This document shows, one piece after another, positions 8,836 through 16,709 of a stretch of DNA of 64,000 nt (position 1 is the stretch's first letter; each line of letters begins with the position of its first letter). A program made the position numbers and the translations under genes. Source of the stretch: Bradyrhizobium liaoningense. Lineage in GTDB: Bacteria; Pseudomonadota; Alphaproteobacteria; Rhizobiales; Xanthobacteraceae. Where the stretch lies: the NCBI RefSeq assembly GCF_018130955.1, contig NZ_JAFCJM010000006.1:1-64000 (forward strand), read 5' to 3'. The notes below the pieces were generated by a model. The model saw only the letters and a list, made by a program, of their open reading frames with translations. It did no database searches and was not told the DNA's origin.

Positions 8836-9546
8836 ATGCCAGAGGCCATCGTGGACAAAATGCAGGAGGCAATCTCGCGAGGCGCGCTGCTTAGCCGACA
8901 GCTCCTCGACGCTGCGCGACCGCGTCCCACGTCCATCGAGGGGGTTGTCGCAGGCGGTCGCCTTGCAGCGATAGCGGGTCCGCTTGATCGGGCGTTGCGT
9001 CCGGACATCGCGGTCCGCACCCAGATCGCCCCTGACTTATGGGCCTTCAATGCCGACCCGGAAGAGCTGTACTTCGCTTTGCTCAACCTCTGCCGAAACT
9101 CGGCCGATGCTATGCCGGACGGCGGCGTGATCACCGTCGCGGCGCGGAACGTCGAATCTTCCTCTAGCGCGGCACGGGAATTCGTCGAGATTATCGTCGC
9201 CGACGACGGGGTCGGCATGCCCGAGGAGGTCCTGTCGCAGGCGTTCACCCCTTACTTCACGACAAAGGCCGCCGGCAGCGGCACAGGCCTCGGACTCGCC
9301 CAGGTCCGGCGATTCGCCGAAGGGCGAGGCGGTGCGATCGGTATAGAGAGCGAGCGAGGTGCCGGCACGCTGGTGCGCCTCTTTCTCCCGCGCGTCGCCG
9401 ATGCGGCGGTACAGAGCAGTATCGTCGGCACGGAGATCGCGTGCGCGCCGTCACTCAACGGCAGAATATTCCACGTCGTCAACACGGCGTCGGGCTGCGC
9501 CGATGTCGTAGCGGGCGCGAGCGCCTGGAGACCGGTTCAGCGATGA
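8836..9546 (+). CDS. Histidine kinase fragment: ATP-binding domain without the H-box
   Basis: A 236-aa protein with the last dimerisation helix (EAISRGALLSRQLLDAAR) and a full HATPase domain: N-box LLNLCRNSADAMPDGG, G1 box DDGVGMP, F-box FTPYFTTK and G2 box GSGTGLGLAQV. The helix that should carry the phospho-accepting histidine is missing, and no receiver follows. The start at 8836 has an AAGGTGAG site. The last bases overlap the start of the DsbA-NhaA gene (ATGA). It cannot autophosphorylate by itself; it is a remnant, or acts in trans. Confidence 0.6.
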   Translation: MPEAIVDKMQEAISRGALLSRQLLDAARPRPTSIEGVVAGGRLAAIAGPLDRALRPDIAVRTQIAPDLWAFNADPEELYFALLNLCRNSADAMPDGGVITVAARNVESSSSAAREFVEIIVADDGVGMPEEVLSQAFTPYFTTKAAGSGTGLGLAQVRRFAEGRGGAIGIESERGAGTLVRLFLPRVADAAVQSSIVGTEIACAPSLNGRIFHVVNTASGCADVVAGASAWRPVQR

Positions 9547-11411
9547 AGCTCATGATCCCGCCCGGCCGCCTCGACCGTCCGGTCGACCACGAGAAGGACC
9601 ACGTGCTCGGCCCCGCCGCCGCCGAGATCACGCTCGTCGAATACGGCAGCTACGCGTGCCAGCACTGCAGGGCTGCCAACGAGCGCATTGCGCAAGCGCG
9701 CGACCAACTCGGCGACCGCGTCTGCTACGCCTTCCGCCATAGGCCGCTCACGGACAACAGCCTTTCGTTTCGGGCCGCCGAGCTCGCCGAGCTTGCCCAG
9801 ACGCCCGAAGCGTTCTGGTCCGCGCACATCAAGCTGATGACGAGGTCGATGCAGCTCACAGAGGCCGACCTCTTCGCGGTGGCCGCCGACCTCGGCGTGA
9901 ACGCCGACTTTGTGCTCGGCGACAGCGACGCTATGCGGCGCGCGAGGGCGAGGGTGGAGGCGGACATCGCAAGCGCGCGCGCAAGCGGCGTGAGATTCAC
10001 GCCGACTTTCTACATCAACCGGCGGCGCTACGACGGGCCGTGGGATGAGAGCTCTCTCGTCGATGCGATGCTTGGCACGCTCGGCCACCGCGTCCGTACG
10101 GCAACCCTGGACTTCGCGAGCTGGGGCCCGTCCGCCGGCTTTTTGCTCGTCCTCGCGACCGTGGCGGCGATCGTCTTGACGAACTCGCCGATCAGCCCGG
10201 CCTTCGAGGCGCTCTGGCGCCAGGAGCTCGGCGTGAGCCTAGGCAATGCAATCTTTCGGATGTCCATCCTTCATTGGGTCAATGACGGCCTGCTGACGGT
10301 GTTCTTCCTCGTCGTGGGCTTGGAAGTGAAGCGCGAGATGACAGTTGGCCACCTCGCGAGCCGCCGCTCCGTCGCGCTTCCGCTTGCCGCTGCGCTCGGC
10401 GGCATGGTCGTGCCGGCGCTTCTGTATGCGCTGGTCATTCCTGCGGGGCCGTGGTCGCGCGGGTGGGGTATTCCGATGGCGACCGACACCGCGTTCGCGA
10501 TTGCCTTGATCGCCGTGATGGGCGTCCGAGTCCCCGTCGAGCTACGCATTTTCCTTACCGCAGCGGCCATCTTCGACGACATCGGTGCGATCGTCGTCGT
10601 CGCCGTGTTCTACTCTGGCGAGATCCATCCGGCCTATCTTGCCGCGGCCGCGGCTGTTGTGGTTGCGCTGGCGCTGCTGAGCCGATCGAAGGTCTACCTT
10701 CTCTCACCTTACCTCCTGTTGGGCGTCGCGTTGTGGGCTTTCGTCTACATGGGCGGCCTCCACGCTACGCTGGCCGGCGCGGTACTTGCGCTGTTCATTC
10801 CGACGCGGCCGCCCGCTGACTTGGCCGCCCTGATGACGCAAGCGAGCACCATCATCGCCTCCGAGGCCCGACATGAGGGCGAGGTGCTCAGGCACGGCCC
10901 CTCCACACCGGCACTGCACGCGCTCGATGCGATCTACGACAGACTTGAATCGCCCGCCGATCGGCTGCTACGGCGCGCCGGCGCGCGGTCGAGCTACGCG
11001 GTGCTTCCGATCTTCGCGCTGGCTAATGCGGACGTGACGATCGACCCGGGCGTCCTCGTTGGGCATGGCTGGCTGATGGCCGCGATCGTCGCCGGCCTCG
11101 CCATAGGAAAACCGCTCGGCGTCTTCCTCGCGGCCGCCGCGGCAGTGCGCGCGGGCATATGCGTCAAGCCGGCGGAGTACACGTGGCGGCAGTTGGCCGG
11201 GGCGGGAGCCCTCGCTGGCATTGGCTTCACGATGTCCCTCTTCATCGCCGGGCAGGCGTTTCCAAGCGCCACCGACTTCTCGGCCGCCAAGATCGCCGTG
11301 TTCGCCGCGTCGATTCTTTCGGCGGTCGTCGGGACTGCTCTGCTCTGGGGCGCTTCGCGCCAGGAGCTTTTCGAAGAGGCGCCGCAGAGCGCCGGCGTGC
11401 AAGTATCATAA
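9543..11411 (+). CDS. nhaA: DsbA-like thioredoxin domain fused to Na+/H+ antiporter NhaA
   Basis: A 622-aa fusion. Residues 1 to about 185 form a DsbA/thioredoxin-fold domain with a CQHC redox motif (YGSYACQHCRAANERI) and FTPTFYINRRRYDG carrying the cis-proline. From about residue 200 to the end it is NhaA with 11-12 membrane segments, including the transport-site aspartate pair (AAAIFDDIGAIVVVAVFY) and FLVVGLEVKREM near the start. NhaA imports protons for sodium export at alkaline pH in the inner membrane. Fusions of this kind are known in several bacterial groups. ATG 9543 gives the full redox domain. It overlaps the kinase fragment upstream by four bases. Confidence 0.9.
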   Translation: MKLMIPPGRLDRPVDHEKDHVLGPAAAEITLVEYGSYACQHCRAANERIAQARDQLGDRVCYAFRHRPLTDNSLSFRAAELAELAQTPEAFWSAHIKLMTRSMQLTEADLFAVAADLGVNADFVLGDSDAMRRARARVEADIASARASGVRFTPTFYINRRRYDGPWDESSLVDAMLGTLGHRVRTATLDFASWGPSAGFLLVLATVAAIVLTNSPISPAFEALWRQELGVSLGNAIFRMSILHWVNDGLLTVFFLVVGLEVKREMTVGHLASRRSVALPLAAALGGMVVPALLYALVIPAGPWSRGWGIPMATDTAFAIALIAVMGVRVPVELRIFLTAAAIFDDIGAIVVVAVFYSGEIHPAYLAAAAAVVVALALLSRSKVYLLSPYLLLGVALWAFVYMGGLHATLAGAVLALFIPTRPPADLAALMTQASTIIASEARHEGEVLRHGPSTPALHALDAIYDRLESPADRLLRRAGARSSYAVLPIFALANADVTIDPGVLVGHGWLMAAIVAGLAIGKPLGVFLAAAAAVRAGICVKPAEYTWRQLAGAGALAGIGFTMSLFIAGQAFPSATDFSAAKIAVFAASILSAVVGTALLWGASRQELFEEAPQSAGVQVS

Positions 11412-11457
11412 CCGGCTGGCGCGGAGCTATGCCCGACCGTGAACTGGAGGTTTTCCG

Positions 11458-11784
11458 ATGATTCTACCCACCGGTGCGACAGTAGCATTCGCCGATGGCG
11501 AGACGGTCGGACTGTTCCACAATACGGGCGTGAAGCCTTGGGTGCACTTGATGGAGATCACGGCGGCTCCGCCTGCGCCCGTCTACTCAGGCTCGGGTGC
11601 GCTATTACACCGGATCTGCCAACCCCCATGGCAGGCGGCCCGTCGAGGCGGCTTCGCGGCCGCGACGGCCGCGTTCCTGAGCAAGCTCAGCCCGGACGGA
11701 ACCACAGAACACCTGTCGTTGTCTGCGACCCCAGGCCCCCGGGGAGATGCGCAGGCACTTCCACAGCGATGTGAAGGAGGTTGA
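11458..11784 (+). pseudogene. Host-attachment-protein family (AtsA/RpfA-like) gene, frameshifted
   Basis: The start MILPTGATVAFADGETVGLFHNTG matches the N-terminus of the host-attachment protein family. The reading then switches frames at least twice: GSGALLHR... should read SGARYYTGSANPHGRRP in another frame, the original frame returns at AAATAAFLSKLSPDGTTEHL, and a third frame reads EMRRHFHSDVKEVEH. The expected C-terminal half is also missing. It is therefore a decayed copy that ends against the next gene. Confidence 0.7.
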
Positions 11785-11786
11785 AC

Positions 11787-12020
11787 ATGACCCAGGTATA
11801 TTTCCACTGCTCGAACACGAACAAGGTGTTCGTCGATCGCCGCGGCACCGTGGTGGAAGATCTTGCTGAGGCGCGCGATCACGCGACCCGTGTCGTACGA
11901 TCCTTAACCGGCGAGCGCAGCCTCGAGGATTGGCGTGACTGGGTCCTGCATGTCAGCGACGACCAGGGCGATGAGCTCTTCGTTGTGCCATTCACTTTCG
12001 TGCTCGGTGAGCCGAATTGA
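11787..12020 (+). CDS. DUF6894-type small protein, 77 aa
   Basis: The sequence TQVYFHCSNTNKVFVDRRG followed by LAEARDHATRVVRSL and WVLHVSDDQGDELFVVPF is the pattern of the DUF6894 family, common in Bradyrhizobium and mostly of unknown role. GGAGG lies 6 bases before the ATG at 11787, so I prefer it to the TTG two codons upstream. The protein looks complete and soluble. Confidence 0.75.
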   Translation: MTQVYFHCSNTNKVFVDRRGTVVEDLAEARDHATRVVRSLTGERSLEDWRDWVLHVSDDQGDELFVVPFTFVLGEPN

Positions 12021-12079
12021 GGTCGCTATGGTCCGGGCGATTCTTTGAGCCAAAGGTCCCACCTAGAAAGCAGGCAGTT

Positions 12080-12190
12080 GGGGCACCGCGAAGGCATCTC
12101 TTCAGCCTCGGCACCGCAAGGTCAATGAAAGCGCGCATCTTGGTCGGGGGAAACCTCGATCCCGTCAGCGAGCTGCGGGACCAGGCGCCC
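12080..12190 (-). pseudogene. LysR-family regulator, C-terminal scrap
   Basis: On the reverse strand a frame contains FPPTKMRAFIDLAVPRLKR, which resembles the last helix of LysR effector domains (PTKVRAFIDF...). No helix-turn-helix or further effector-domain sequence is present nearby in any frame. It is a short fossil, assigned from one motif only. Confidence 0.4.
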
Positions 12191-12216
12191 CGCAACTCAG
12201 CGAGCCATTGGGGCTC

Positions 12217-12424
12217 GTGATCAAGATCATTGCCGCGCTCCACAGTCTGTCTTCTTCTGCAAATTGGCACGAGCAGGCCGTCACCCCCTCCGGACTTCGC
12301 TGACGTCTCGATGCAGTCCAGCCTGATGGGAGCCCGCTCATCGGATGAAGTACCATTCGCCCGAGCGCCTTGTTGGCGTGGCGCCGTGCGATCGGCGAAC
12401 AGGACGGCAGGGAGTTCAGGGTGA
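12217..12424 (+). pseudogene. Decayed paralogue of the small secreted gene at 924
   Basis: Base by base this segment follows 924-1133: GATCATTGCCGCGCTC matches GATCATCGCCGTGCTC, and GACTTCGCTGACGTCTCGAT matches with one change. The encoded DFADVSMQSSLMGA corresponds to NFADVSMQSCLMGA. Frameshifts and a lost ATG break the frame. It shows duplication of this small gene family inside the region. Confidence 0.75.
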
Positions 12425-12752
12425 AAGCGATCGCTTCTCATGGCGAAAGTGGCCGATGCACTGGGATATGCATTTGCCACGATTTGTCGAGATATGGACT
12501 GCTTTACTCGCATCGATATCCCTCGTCGGATACCATTTTTCCTAGCGGATGGAGACAGCTTCCCAACTGCTTGGCCCCGGCGCGCCGTCCCTTCGCCGTG
12601 GGTCCCCGCGGCCGGTTCTTCCCTCCCGAGGACCGGCCGTCCCCTTCAGGCCCGATAGGGACGGCGCCTGAGCGGACCCAGGCACGGCGGCTCCTTGGAT
12701 CGGAAGTCCCAATCGTTGAGCGCAAACTGGACGGAGATTTTGCTCTATAACC
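12425..12752. other. Intergenic stretch without a recognisable gene
   Basis: Short overlapping open frames exist on both strands, but none has a good start site or family resemblance. It lies between two fossils. Confidence 0.4.
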
Positions 12753-12925
12753 TATGATCATTCCTTTTCCGCCGTGCTTGCTCGCCTACGCGAGGAACGG
12801 CGCTACCGCATGTTTGCCGATTTCGAGCGCATCACAGGTCGTTTCCCGAACGCTACATGGCATTCTCCGGACGCCCGCGCAGGGGACCCGCATGGGTGCT
12901 GGCGCGGGCGGCCGTATCGACGCCG
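12753..12925 (+). pseudogene. hemA: 5-aminolevulinate synthase, N-terminal remnant
   Basis: A frame reads ARLREERRYRMFADFERI, then GRFPNATWHSPD, matching ALAS N-termini; the intact hemA of this window has [17 protein letters not shown] and [12 protein letters not shown] at the same place. Downstream in the +1 frame GAGAGG matches the [13 protein letters not shown] motif, so the intervening part is deleted and frameshifted. The rest of the enzyme, including the PLP lysine, is absent. A second, older ALAS copy therefore once stood near hemC. Confidence 0.7.
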
Positions 12926-13196
12926 AGCCCCGCGAGCGCTGCGCGGCCTTAACCCATCCGGCTTGCGAGAGGTTTGCTATGCGCTTAAGCCGAGATGCAG
13001 CTTGACGCGCCCGACACGAATTGCGGCCGAGTGCTCGAGCTGGGCAGGCAAACGCGCCCGACAGCTTTGGTTTCGGGCGGTTGGGGCATGTTCGGGCTTT
13101 GCAACTCGTTTCTCTGAAATCGTATGCGGCGTTCTGGCGGTTTGCCAGCTATGCTGGTTTCCCAAGAACATAAAGTCGTCATGCTAGGTAGCGGAT
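12926..13196. other. Intergenic, no gene recognised
   Basis: Only short ORFs without starts or family signals are visible between the ALAS fossil and the 3' end of hemC. Confidence 0.4.
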
Positions 13197-14132
13197 TCAG
13201 ATTGGCCTTTGCTCTTCCACGGTACGGCGCGCAGCCTTCAATATCTCCTCCGCACCTTGCTGAAGAAGTTTGTGCCCGAGACTTCTGCCTATTGCATCGG
13301 CTTGATCGGCCAGACCTACGCTTTCATCGGCAATCTTCGTTTGGCCGTCCGGATGAGTCACCTGTCCTCGAAGTGTTAATGTGCCGGCGAGCCATGTGGC
13401 AGAGACCCCGACGGGTAGGCTGCAACCCGCATCGAGACTTCTCATTAATGCGCGCTCTGCATCCACTTCGGCGCGCGATTGCCGATCTTCAATCTCTTGA
13501 AGCAGCGCTATGAGCGCCGTATCCTCTTCGCGAGCTTCGACCGCGAGAGCCCCTTGGCCGACTGCGTACGGGAAAACATGCGCGTCTAAAATCTGTGAGG
13601 CCTCATGCAGCAACCCTAGCCGGGACAAGCCCGCCGCTGCCAATAGAGTCGCGTCTATTCCCTCTCGGTTCTTTGCCTTACGCAGCCTTGGAGAAACGTT
13701 CCCTCGGATGGGTCGAATATCCAGACCATTGCATAGAGCGAGAAGTTGAGCCTTGCGACGAATTGATCCAGTGCCGACGCGCAGCCCCGGTCGTAGCTGA
13801 TCTAGTGTAACTCCGCAAATCGCGTCGCGAGGATCCCCTCTTTTGGGAACGGCTGCCAATACCAAACCGGGCTGCAATTTTGTCGGAAGATCTTTGAGGG
13901 AATGAACGACCAGGTCAACTTCGTTGCGTAGAAGCGTGTCTTCACTCTCGTTCGTGAATGCACCGATGCCGCCAATCTGCTGAAACCCCGACCGTCGATC
14001 TTTATCGCCAACCGAACTAATCAAGACCGTTCGTACCTCAGCGGCCGGTTCGACGCTACGAATAAGATCGGCGACGTGATTGGCTTGCCAGCGGGCCAAA
14101 TCACTTCGCCTGGTACCGACCCGAATTTCCAC
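13197..14132 (-). CDS. hemC: Hydroxymethylbilane synthase (porphobilinogen deaminase)
   Basis: The 311-aa enzyme polymerises four porphobilinogens to hydroxymethylbilane, on the route to haem. Motifs: RVGTRRSDLARWQ at the N-terminus, DLVVHSLKDLPT, GTGSIRRKAQL (usually GTSSLRR), and RSLDAGCSLPVGV with the cysteine that binds the dipyrromethane cofactor. The GTG at 14132 has AGAGG about 8 bases upstream and gives the normal length. A reading frame resembling the end of hemB stops 2 bases upstream, as expected for a hemB-hemC operon. The altered GTGSIRR and a divergent sequence suggest an accessory copy. Confidence 0.92.
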   Translation of the reverse strand: MEIRVGTRRSDLARWQANHVADLIRSVEPAAEVRTVLISSVGDKDRRSGFQQIGGIGAFTNESEDTLLRNEVDLVVHSLKDLPTKLQPGLVLAAVPKRGDPRDAICGVTLDQLRPGLRVGTGSIRRKAQLLALCNGLDIRPIRGNVSPRLRKAKNREGIDATLLAAAGLSRLGLLHEASQILDAHVFPYAVGQGALAVEAREEDTALIALLQEIEDRQSRAEVDAERALMRSLDAGCSLPVGVSATWLAGTLTLRGQVTHPDGQTKIADESVGLADQADAIGRSLGHKLLQQGAEEILKAARRTVEEQRPI

Positions 14133-14134
14133 GA

Positions 14135-14308
14135 TCAAACCTCTTGCTTCTTGAGTGGTTCGCCGACTTCTGGTGCTGCGCAAGTAGCTATAAAATCGGC
14201 ACCTGCTCGTTTAGCTGCACGGCAGAACTCCGGTGCGGTAGTCTTTGCATGAGCATCTTCCCTCGGATCATATTTCATCAATTCACTGTCGTCCGAAACG
14301 GAGAAGTA
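14135..14308 (-). pseudogene. hemB: Possible delta-aminolevulinic acid dehydratase C-terminal fragment
   Basis: The frame ending at 14135 contains PISYFSVSDDSELMKY and then FCRAAKRAGADFIATCAAPE. The second part fits the last helix-strand of HemB (usually ...IRRAGADxILTYxA), and the first resembles the VAAYxVSGEY segment. The active-site lysines and metal site are not present nearby. The stop abuts the hemC start, as in a coupled operon. The assignment rests on weak similarity plus context. Confidence 0.4.
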
Positions 14309-14668
14309 GGAAATAGGAGTCCCGGTTCGACGAGAATGGAGTTTGCGCCTTTGGATACAAGTGCGCCGATGCGTCCATGCATCCTTTCGAGTCGAAGGGG
14401 CGATCCGAAACGCCGGACGTGAGCTGCCGCCACGTGTGTTCAGAACGGAACGATAAGGGTAGTGGAACGATGATCGAAATATCATGTGCGGGACCACGCT
14501 ACCCAAGAGAACCCTCAGTCGTCAGAGCCATAGCCCTCGATCAGATCGCGTCGCTTCTGATTACCTCCACGCAGTGTGTCATGAACGCGCATATTCGTCT
14601 TGACTCGCGGATATCCGGGTGAGTCAGTAGCCCCAGCTCATCGTTGAGCTCTTTGATCTCGGGGCGCG
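14309..14668. other. Intergenic stretch between hemC and the oxidase operon
   Basis: No clear gene. A reverse frame ending near 14541 contains PEIKELNDELGLLTHPDIRE and looks helical, but its start would overlap the upstream gene and I recognise no family. Confidence 0.35.
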
Positions 14669-15124
14669 CTATTTGAATGGATGCATTGACGTGGAATAGG
14701 TTGGTGTTTTCGCGTAATCCGCTGGAACGTTCCAAAGCGTTGCGACATACCAGGCGGTCCAAGCAACGATCAGCAGGCTCAGCACCCACACCCAAACGGG
14801 GATCGGCGAGGGCGATTCGGCCCGGTGCGGCTCGAACGGCTCTTCGGCTCCAAACGCGTTGACCATGAAGCGCAGCGTACCGTGAACGACCGCCCCATCG
14901 CCAAGCCCGCTGACCGTGATCCCGGGGCCGTTACGGACCTGGAATCGAAGGCGTCGGACGCCGACCTGGCCGGTGGCGTCCTGGGCCTCGATGCGGAGGC
15001 CGTGCTCGCCGTCGGCAAGTCTCTTGGTGTCGAGCGCTATCTCTGTCGGTGGCCGCTGATCGGTGACGGGATCGGGCGCTTCGTCGAGGTAGATGCGGAT
15101 GCGCGGGTCGGACACGTGTTGCAT
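14669..15124 (-). CDS. Accessory membrane subunit with Ig-like domain, last gene of the oxidase operon
   Basis: A 151-aa protein. Residues about 5-85 look like a beta-sandwich (IRIYLDEAPDP, LADGEHGLRIEAQDATGQVG, RNGPGITVSGL). A single strong membrane segment follows (IPVWVWVLSLLIVAWTAWYV), then a short tail with PADYAKTPTY. The ATG at 15124 sits directly behind the TAG of the upstream gene. The position, fourth after a ccoN-like and a tri-haem c gene, suggests a small accessory or assembly subunit, but I know no named family. Confidence 0.65.
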   Translation of the reverse strand: MQHVSDPRIRIYLDEAPDPVTDQRPPTEIALDTKRLADGEHGLRIEAQDATGQVGVRRLRFQVRNGPGITVSGLGDGAVVHGTLRFMVNAFGAEEPFEPHRAESPSPIPVWVWVLSLLIVAWTAWYVATLWNVPADYAKTPTYSTSMHPFK

Positions 15125-15128
15125 TCCT

Positions 15129-15374
15129 CTACCGGTCGGCATGCAGGACGCGATATTTTGGATGATTGGCATCCCGTTCGCCGGGGTCGATGAGCATCCA
15201 CAGCGCCGCCACGATGCAGCTGAGGGTCACGAGCCCAGCCCCGCCCGCCACCAGCACGTTGCCGAGAAGTGGGCCGGCAAGACTATGATCGCCGGCGCCA
15301 CCAGCGGTCGCAGGCGCAGTGCACAGGTAGCCAAGCGCCGAGAGTATCCAGGCGGTAATCGTATCGGTCATCAT
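15129..15374 (-). CDS. Small membrane protein of the oxidase operon, 81 aa
   Basis: Two hydrophobic segments are visible (about residues 4-20 and 38-65, the latter LVAGGAGLVTLSCIVAALWMLIDPGE), with a short soluble tail DANHPKYRVLHADR. It begins 6 bp after the tri-haem c gene and ends 4 bp before the next start, so it is translated from the same message. Size and placement are like CcoQ/FixQ, but the sequence is not similar to known CcoQ. Confidence 0.65.
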   Translation of the reverse strand: MMTDTITAWILSALGYLCTAPATAGGAGDHSLAGPLLGNVLVAGGAGLVTLSCIVAALWMLIDPGERDANHPKYRVLHADR

Positions 15375-15380
15375 CGCCTC

Positions 15381-16709
15381 CTATTTGTTGGCGCGGAGCT
15401 TCGTGATGTCGGCGGGCGTCACCAACGGCCCTTGGTTACCCCATGAAGTTCGCTCGTGATTGATGATATCGGCTATCTGCTGATCAGAGAGTCTGTCGGC
15501 GAACGGCGGCATCTCTACCTCGTACTTCTGGCCGTTGATCGCCTTGCCACTAAGCCCGCGCAGCACGGTGGTGATGTGTTCGGCAGGGTCAGTGGCATTA
15601 ACGACCTGATCGCCCGCAAGTGGCGGAAATGTGCCCGGCACGCCCTTACCCTCGGCGCCGTGACAGGCGGCGCAGTTGTCGGCAAAGAGCTTCGATCCTT
15701 CCGCGGCATCGAAACTCGGTGCAGGGGCCGCTACCGGCGAGACCTGTTCCGGCGACGTTGCCTGCTTCTGCAGTGGTTCGTTGGCTCGGGCCGCGACGAC
15801 ATCAGCCGCGCTGATCAAGGCACCACGATTGCCCCACGAGGAGCGCTCGTGGTTGATGATATCGGCGATCTGCTGATCAGCCAATTGATCGGCGAACGCT
15901 GGCATCTGCGCTTCATATTTTTGACCGTTGATCACCTTTCCGCTAAGTCCGTGCAGCACCGCGCCAATGTGAGCCGTGGGATTTGCGGCGTTAACCATGG
16001 GATCTCCGGCGAGCGGCGGAAACGTTCCCGGCACACCCTTGCCTTCCGCGCCGTGGCAGGATGCGCAGTTGTCGGCGAACAATGCTGCGCCCTTGGTGGC
16101 ATCAAACCCTAGGGGTTCGCTCGAAGGACCCAAAGGCGCGGCGCCGGACTGCGTCGGAACGAGCGCGGGCTGCTTCAGCGACAACAGATAGGCCGCCAGC
16201 GCCTTGCCGTCGTCGTTGGGGACGACGACACCGCCTGGCGCGAACTGCGGCGGCAATGGCACCGCTTTCTCTCCGGGAGGTAATTTGTCCACAACCCTGA
16301 ACAGCCAGGGAAAGGCCGGCATGATTGATTGCGGCACCACTGCGCGCGGCTGATAGAGATGGATGTACTGCCATATGCTGCTCGATTGCCGCGTGCCGAT
16401 ATTGCTCAGGTCGGGACCGGTGCGCTCCGAACCCAGCAATTCAGTGGTCTGGTAGGCATAATCGCCCGGCGCAGACGGACGGCCAAAGGGTTTATCTCCG
16501 GAGAGCGGACGTACTTGCTGGGTATGGCAATAGAAGCAGCCTTCCGAGACATAGACATCACGGCCTCGCGCCTCAAGTGGCGTGAGTGGCTTAAGGCCCG
16601 GCGTCGGAGGTACCTTCGATAGCCAGATCCCCGGCAGCACGCCCATAAGAATCGCTAATCCAGCGTAGATCAGCGTTGAACCGCCAGAAATTGCCAATGA
16701 CCTGTTCAT
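15381..16709 (-). CDS. CcoO-like membrane cytochrome c fused to two CcoP-like c domains (tri-haem)
   Basis: A 442-aa subunit. Residues 1-30 form a membrane anchor. Residues 45-180 are CcoO-like, with haem motif CFYCH (58-62), TGPDLSNIG and the axial-methionine segment SIMPAFPWLF (Met130). Two nearly identical class-I cytochrome c domains follow, with CASCH (215-219) and CAACH (346-350) and methionines in QMPAFAD and EMPPFAD. Classic cbb3 oxidases encode mono-haem CcoO and di-haem CcoP separately; no ccoP gene is present here, so this fusion probably replaces both. The ATG overlaps the ccoN-like stop (ATGA). It would pass electrons from soluble cytochromes to the catalytic subunit in the periplasm. 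Confidence 0.85.
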   Translation of the reverse strand: MNRSLAISGGSTLIYAGLAILMGVLPGIWLSKVPPTPGLKPLTPLEARGRDVYVSEGCFYCHTQQVRPLSGDKPFGRPSAPGDYAYQTTELLGSERTGPDLSNIGTRQSSSIWQYIHLYQPRAVVPQSIMPAFPWLFRVVDKLPPGEKAVPLPPQFAPGGVVVPNDDGKALAAYLLSLKQPALVPTQSGAAPLGPSSEPLGFDATKGAALFADNCASCHGAEGKGVPGTFPPLAGDPMVNAANPTAHIGAVLHGLSGKVINGQKYEAQMPAFADQLADQQIADIINHERSSWGNRGALISAADVVAARANEPLQKQATSPEQVSPVAAPAPSFDAAEGSKLFADNCAACHGAEGKGVPGTFPPLAGDQVVNATDPAEHITTVLRGLSGKAINGQKYEVEMPPFADRLSDQQIADIINHERTSWGNQGPLVTPADITKLRANK

